From positions 145,646 to 179,855 of the forward strand of contig PLZB01000105.1 in NCBI GenBank assembly GCA_003151955.1: a DNA stretch of 34,210 nt. Reading direction: 5' to 3'. Shown in pieces: positions 30,055 to 34,210 of this stretch; the stretch's first letter is position 1; each line of letters opens with the position of its first letter. A program made the position numbers and the translations under genes. The stretch is from Acidimicrobiaceae bacterium. GTDB lineage: Bacteria; Actinomycetota; Acidimicrobiia; Acidimicrobiales; UBA8190. Below the pieces are notes generated by a model, which did not search any database, was not told where the DNA came from, and saw only the letters and a program-made list of their open reading frames with translations.

Positions 30055-33000
30055 CTACGCAGGCTCAGTCGGAAGGTCGGCCCGTAGCTGGTTGTACGTC
30101 TCGCGCATCATCTCGCGTTCGAGCAAGGCGGCGAGCTCGGGCTTCGAGAGCAGCAGCTCGTAGAGCCGGCGGTTGCGTTCCTCCTGGTCGAGGACCGCAC
30201 CCTTGAACACCGGCCCGAACTCGAGCGCGTAGTTCTCCTCGGTGTTCGCCTCGGCAAACGTCCTCAAGTCCTCGCGGTCCAGGAGGGCCATCTTGATCTT
30301 CTCGACTTCGAGGCGATCGCGTTCGTCGAGATCGGCACCAAAGCGCTCGTTGATCTCTTCAAGAACCGCAGAGAGGCTGTCCAGGAGAGCCTCCTGGACG
30401 CCGCCGGCGTGCCCTTCGCCGGGGAAAGGCTTCCCAGGTTCGACCTCGCCTTCGCTGAGCTCGACGTCAGTGGGGCCCATGTCGACGAGGCGAAGGTGGG
30501 TGAGCACGATGTCCTTGCCGAGATCGAGGCCGCCGTCGACCTGGTTGGGCAGGCAGGCTTTGAGGGCCTTGACATACACGTAGAGCCGTTCGAGGTCTGG
30601 ATCGGTGAAGGGCATCACCTGGGACAGGAACGAGTAGGCGCGGATGAAGCGGTCCAGGGCGTCGCGGAACTCGGCCTGGATCTCTTCGTCGAGTTCCTTG
30701 AACCTGTCGACGGCCGGGTCGACGTTGGCATAGATCGCTTTCAGGCTGCGCTTCTCAGGGTCGATCCCGAAGAAGGCGTCGCTGGCAGCTGTGATCTCGG
30801 CGGTGTCAAGGATCCCGACATCTCTGATCCGGGCCTGGAGATCGTAGAGGACGTTGGAGTCGGTCGGCTCGACGATCACAGCCTCGTAGTAGCGCTGGAA
30901 CGCTTCGGCGATGTCGTCGGCCCGGTTGCGGAAGTCCAGGACAAAGGTGGAGTCCTTGCCTGCTACGGTCCGATTCAGCCGGGAGAGGGTCTGGACGGCG
31001 TTCAGGCCGCTGAGCGGCTTGTCGACGAACATTGTGTGCAGGTACGGCTCGTCGAAGCCGGTCTGGAACTTCTCGGCAACGATCAGCACCTGGTAGTCAC
31101 CGGGCTTGAAAGGCGGCTCCCCCTTGAACCGCTTGGCGGTCTGGGAGTCGGGGAACCCGTTTAACGAGCCTTCTGTGACGTCGCCGAGGATCTCCTCGTT
31201 CACGGTGCCGGAGAACGCGACCAGGGCGCGGACGTCGGTGATGTGGTTGTCAGCGATGTGATCGTCGATGGCCCGCTTGTACTTCACCGCCGCCCACCGG
31301 GAGTCCGTGACAACCATCGCCTTGGCGTGCCCGCCGATCGCCTTGGCCGTGTGGGCCCGGAAGTGCTCGACGATGATCGCCGCCTTCTGTTTGATCAGCG
31401 CCGGGTTCTTCGCTACGTAGCGACGGACCGCCGACGCCGCCTTCCGGACGTCGACCTCGCCTTCGCCGGCCGCAGCCGTCGTCGCTCTGAGGCGGTAGTA
31501 GGTGTCGTAGGTCGCGTAATTCTGGAGCACGTCGAGGATGAACTTCTCCTCGATGGCCTGGCGCATCGTGTAGAGATGAAAAGGCTGGTTGTGGCCGTCG
31601 GCGTTCGGGGTGCCGAACAGCTCGACGGTGCGGTTCTTCGGGGTGGCGGTGAAGGCGAAGAAGCTGAGGTTCGGCTGGCGGCCTCGGGCGGCGACGATGG
31701 CTGCCAGAGCCGCTTCGGCGTCCATCTCCCCGCCGTCGCTGTCTCCGTCCCCGTCGCCGTCCCCATTGCCCTCGGTCCCACCACCGTTGCCTGCCTTGGC
31801 TCCGCCAGCTCCAAGCGCCTGCTTGAGCGCGGTGGCAGCGTCGCCGGTCTGAGACGAGTGGGCTTCGTCGACGACGACCGCGTAGTTGTGCTTCGCCAAG
31901 TTGGCTTCGGCGATCTTGGCGATCACATACGGGAAGGTCTCCAACGTGACGGTGATGATTTGCGCCTTGCCGGTGAGCGCATCGGCGAGCTCGGAGGACT
32001 TCGATCCGGCCTTGCCTTCGACGGAGACGATCGTGCCCTTCACGTTCTCGAACTGCTGCACGGTTGCCCTGAGCTGCTCGTCGAGCACGCGCCGGTCCGT
32101 GACCACGATGACCTTGTCGAAGATCTTCGAGTCGGTGGCGTCATGTAGTAAGGACAGCCTGTGGGCCAGCCACCCGATCGAGTTCGACTTTCCCGAACCG
32201 GCGGAATGCTGGATCAGGTATGACTGGCCGGGGCCTTTGGTCAGGGCGTCGGCGGCGAGCTTGGTTACACCGTCCCATTGATGGAACCGGGGGAATACGA
32301 CGCGTCGAGGCTTGCCCTTCCCTTCGTCAAAGGCTTCGACGAACCGGCCCAGGATGTCCAGCCAGGCGTCGTACGACCAGACCTGCTCCCATAGATACGA
32401 CGTTGCGTACCCGCCCGGATCCGGAGGGTTGCCCTTCCCGCACGAAAGCTTCCCCGGGGCGCTGCCCTGGTTGAACGGAAGGAACTCCGTTGCGTCCTTC
32501 GCCAGCCGGGTTGTCATGTAGACGAGGTGAGGGTCGACCGCGAAGTGGACCAGGGCCCGCGGGCCGAGCAGCACATCACGAGGGTCGCGCTGGTCGGACT
32601 TGTACTGGGCGATCGCATGGTCGACGGTCTGGCCGTTCAACGGGTTTTTCAGCTCTGCCGTCGCGATCGGGATCCCGTTGACGAACAGGCACAGGTCGAG
32701 GGAGTTGTTGTTCGTCGCCGAGTAGTGCAGCTGGCGGGTGACCGTCAGACGGTTCTTCCCGTAAAGCTCGACCAGGGTCGGATTCTTCTTCGACGCCGGC
32801 TTGAAGTAGGCCAGCGTGAAGGTGATCCCCTGGTCGTCGACGCCTCTTCGCAGCACGTCGATCGTGCCGCGTTGTTCGAGTCCAGAGACGACCCGTGCGA
32901 TGAACTTCTGCTGAGTCTTGTCGGGGTCACCACCGTGGCGGCCGACTAGCTCGTTCCACTTGGTTCCCTGGGTGGCGCCGATGAAGGCGAACAGTTCGGC

Positions 33001-33120
33001 GGTGTCGAGACCGGCCTTCGAGTCGTAGTTCGAGTCGACCCCGGCCGTGTAACCCCCATTGCTGGTCAACGACGAGACGATCTCGGACTCGAACTGCTGT
33101 TCCTTCACGTGCGCCGGCAT
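30055..33120 (-). CDS. hsdR: Type I restriction enzyme, R (motor/nuclease) subunit
   Basis: This 1021-residue subunit translocates and cuts unmodified DNA. The N-terminal nuclease has GIPIATAELKNP (about 150-160), matching a PD-(D/E)XK core. The helicase has HSAGSGKSNSIGWL (Walker A, about 305), VVVDEAHSSQTG (DEAD-box-like, about 417), FFAFTATPK, and LSRLNRTV (motif VI). An acidic Gly/Asp/Asn low-complexity insert (about residues 445-470) lies between motifs II and III and looks variable. The C-terminal helices are HsdS/HsdM-binding. ATG 33120 overlaps the HsdS stop by one base (TGATG), so R is translated after S. The stop is 21 nt from the convergent relaxase stop. Confidence 0.93.
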   Translation of the reverse strand: MPAHVKEQQFESEIVSSLTSNGGYTAGVDSNYDSKAGLDTAELFAFIGATQGTKWNELVGRHGGDPDKTQQKFIARVVSGLEQRGTIDVLRRGVDDQGITFTLAYFKPASKKNPTLVELYGKNRLTVTRQLHYSATNNNSLDLCLFVNGIPIATAELKNPLNGQTVDHAIAQYKSDQRDPRDVLLGPRALVHFAVDPHLVYMTTRLAKDATEFLPFNQGSAPGKLSCGKGNPPDPGGYATSYLWEQVWSYDAWLDILGRFVEAFDEGKGKPRRVVFPRFHQWDGVTKLAADALTKGPGQSYLIQHSAGSGKSNSIGWLAHRLSLLHDATDSKIFDKVIVVTDRRVLDEQLRATVQQFENVKGTIVSVEGKAGSKSSELADALTGKAQIITVTLETFPYVIAKIAEANLAKHNYAVVVDEAHSSQTGDAATALKQALGAGGAKAGNGGGTEGNGDGDGDGDSDGGEMDAEAALAAIVAARGRQPNLSFFAFTATPKNRTVELFGTPNADGHNQPFHLYTMRQAIEEKFILDVLQNYATYDTYYRLRATTAAAGEGEVDVRKAASAVRRYVAKNPALIKQKAAIIVEHFRAHTAKAIGGHAKAMVVTDSRWAAVKYKRAIDDHIADNHITDVRALVAFSGTVNEEILGDVTEGSLNGFPDSQTAKRFKGEPPFKPGDYQVLIVAEKFQTGFDEPYLHTMFVDKPLSGLNAVQTLSRLNRTVAGKDSTFVLDFRNRADDIAEAFQRYYEAVIVEPTDSNVLYDLQARIRDVGILDTAEITAASDAFFGIDPEKRSLKAIYANVDPAVDRFKELDEEIQAEFRDALDRFIRAYSFLSQVMPFTDPDLERLYVYVKALKACLPNQVDGGLDLGKDIVLTHLRLVDMGPTDVELSEGEVEPGKPFPGEGHAGGVQEALLDSLSAVLEEINERFGADLDERDRLEVEKIKMALLDREDLRTFAEANTEENYALEFGPVFKGAVLDQEERNRRLYELLLSKPELAALLEREMMRETYNQLRADLPTEPA

Positions 33121-34210
33121 CAGGCGACCCTCCCGGCAGCAGCAAGACCACCTGTCACGGCGGCACTGATGAGCGCTTGGCGGCGCTCCCGCAGAAGACT
33201 GATCTGAGACCCCATTTCCAGCCGAGCTTCGTCGAGGGTCCTGATCTTCGCCCTGAGAGTCTGGACGATTTCGACCTGTTCGGCCGGCGGCGGCAGAGGA
33301 ATCACGATGCTCTTGATCTCGGGCATGTAGATGGTTCGATGCGTGGAACCCATCGCGAGGCGACCCAGAAGATCGGTCCGCATGGCTCGCAGGCAGAACA
33401 GGAGGTAGTCGGGAATCAGCCGGGGGCCGCAGGTCCAGGTCGCAAAATCCTGGCTCGTCGCCATGTCCACGCCCATGATGGCCGAGAAGCCAGCGGAAGC
33501 TGTCCTGCACAACACCACAGTCCCAGCAGGGTGCACGACAGCTGCAGATTCCGCCACACCATGAGCGCTGATCTTCTCCCGGGTGTCCGTGAGAACCTCA
33601 ACCTCGTCGGAACGGATCTGCCATACCTCTCCAGTAGTGACCCAGGGAATCGTGCAGTCTTCCCAGAGTTCAGGTCGGCCGCGGGCGGGTGTGTGGCCGC
33701 TTCCGAGATTAGCGACAGCGGTGAGCCTCACGGTGTGCCAAGAGGCCGGAACGGAGTCCACCCAAGGCACACCCTTCCTTCGAGGACCCGAAAGGGACCC
33801 ACCGGTTACCGCGTCGAAGACCGCGGCACTGCGCCGTTCCCAGAGGAGTCCAACAACTTGCTCCTGCTCCGCTATCAAGTTGCCGATCCGACCGGTCTCG
33901 GCTTCGAGGCATTCCACGATCTGCCGCTGATCAGCGCTGGTCGGGACAGCGATAGACATTGTCCGCAAAGCTTCCCTGCCGAGTTCCGTCTGGTTGGTGG
34001 ATCCCACGGCAAGACAGGCGTTGGCGTACTCGTAGAAAGCGTCCGTTGAGAGCAGGTACCAGAGGTACCTGGGTTCAAGTCGCTCGCTGACGGCCCGGAT
34101 GATGGTTACATGTCCGTCCGCCACCAACACCGGCCCGTCGAGCGCAGCCTTTTCCACAAGGCCGGCTCTGCCCAGAGTCCCTCGCCCAGTGGAATTCACA
34201 CAGACATCTC
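33120..34210 (-). CDS. hsdS: Type I restriction enzyme, specificity subunit (N-terminus cut by window edge)
   Basis: This partial specificity protein determines the target sequence of the type I system. The visible 363 residues start inside target-recognition domain 1 (VNSTGRGTLGR and DGHVTIIR), continue through a conserved helical spacer (PTSADQRQIVECLEAETGRI, DAVTGG), target-recognition domain 2 (WVTTGEVW, IPDYLLFCLR), and a second spacer with PPAEQVEIVQTL and ISAAVTGGL. The frame is open to the right edge without a convincing start; GTG at 34199 would remove conserved residues and is unlikely to be the real start. HsdM is expected directly beyond the edge. Confidence 0.9.
   Translation of the reverse strand, partial: DVCVNSTGRGTLGRAGLVEKAALDGPVLVADGHVTIIRAVSERLEPRYLWYLLSTDAFYEYANACLAVGSTNQTELGREALRTMSIAVPTSADQRQIVECLEAETGRIGNLIAEQEQVVGLLWERRSAAVFDAVTGGSLSGPRRKGVPWVDSVPASWHTVRLTAVANLGSGHTPARGRPELWEDCTIPWVTTGEVWQIRSDEVEVLTDTREKISAHGVAESAAVVHPAGTVVLCRTASAGFSAIMGVDMATSQDFATWTCGPRLIPDYLLFCLRAMRTDLLGRLAMGSTHRTIYMPEIKSIVIPLPPPAEQVEIVQTLRAKIRTLDEARLEMGSQISLLRERRQALISAAVTGGLAAAGRVA

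Noticed and set aside
1..34210. CRISPR arrays and attachment sites
   Set aside because: No regularly spaced direct repeats were found. The integrase end runs off the left edge and no tRNA or att core was recognised, so element borders could not be drawn.

Overview
The window is very GC-rich, densely packed DNA. It encodes actinobacterial marker families: a WhiB iron-sulfur protein, an Lsr2-type nucleoid protein, a SCO6880-family transfer protein, DUF4913, DUF6112 and an ArdC-like protein. The host is therefore most likely an actinomycete in the broad sense; I cannot fix the class. I read almost the whole window as one integrative conjugative element (ICE) carrying a type IV secretion-like transfer apparatus and a MobF (TrwC/TraI) relaxase. 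Neither end of the element, and no attachment site or tRNA, lies inside the window.

Layout. 1-5178 (minus strand) is the integration and DNA-entry end: a tyrosine integrase cut by the left edge, a small excisionase-like protein with a short leader ORF, a DUF4913 protein, a VirD4/TraG coupling ATPase, a small Cys-rich protein and an ArdC-like anti-restriction protein. Most of these genes overlap by 1-4 bases. 5390-8181 (plus strand) is a cargo island: a small proline-rich ORF and a DUF6338 membrane protein, then a compact two-gene operon encoding an unknown protein and an XRE-HTH/ImmA-IrrE protease-regulator. The operon is driven by a near-consensus promoter with an embedded palindrome and an apparently leaderless start. 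8425-10154 is a complete IS1380-family insertion sequence with inverted ends and a 5-bp target duplication. It splits an 81-codon Cys-rich gene that was the last gene of the transfer operon.

10208-18174 (minus strand) is the mating-channel operon: VirB4-like ATPase, SCO6880, TrbL/VirB6-like membrane protein, a VirB8-position protein, DUF6112, a transglycosylase plus NlpC/P60 wall hydrolase, WhiB, and an unknown protein. A divergent regulator with a helical repeat-type C-terminus follows (18266-19573). 19613-21543 is a probable type II restriction-modification pair (HNH nuclease and D12-class adenine methylase). A HAD hydrolase and an Lsr2 homologue come next. 23302-25525 holds a winged-helix-like protein and two small charged helical proteins. 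25798-26391 is an unknown protein, and 26479-30033 is the relaxase. 30055 to the right edge is a type I restriction system (HsdR complete, HsdS cut by the edge; HsdM presumably lies just outside).

How it fits together. The relaxase nicks and unwinds the element, VirD4 couples the DNA to the VirB4/SCO6880/TrbL channel, the NlpC/P60 enzyme opens the wall, and ArdC would protect DNA entering a new host. Two restriction systems and the HTH-protease operon look like stabilisation or defence cargo. A short motif, ATAGCNTGGAC, lies 57-62 nt upstream of four separately transcribed element genes (excisionase leader, ArdC, the 24651-24986 gene, relaxase) and 20 nt upstream of whiB. It looks like a shared promoter or operator that synchronises excision, entry functions and nicking. 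The integrase has Ala where the first catalytic Arg is expected, which raises the question of whether this copy can still move.
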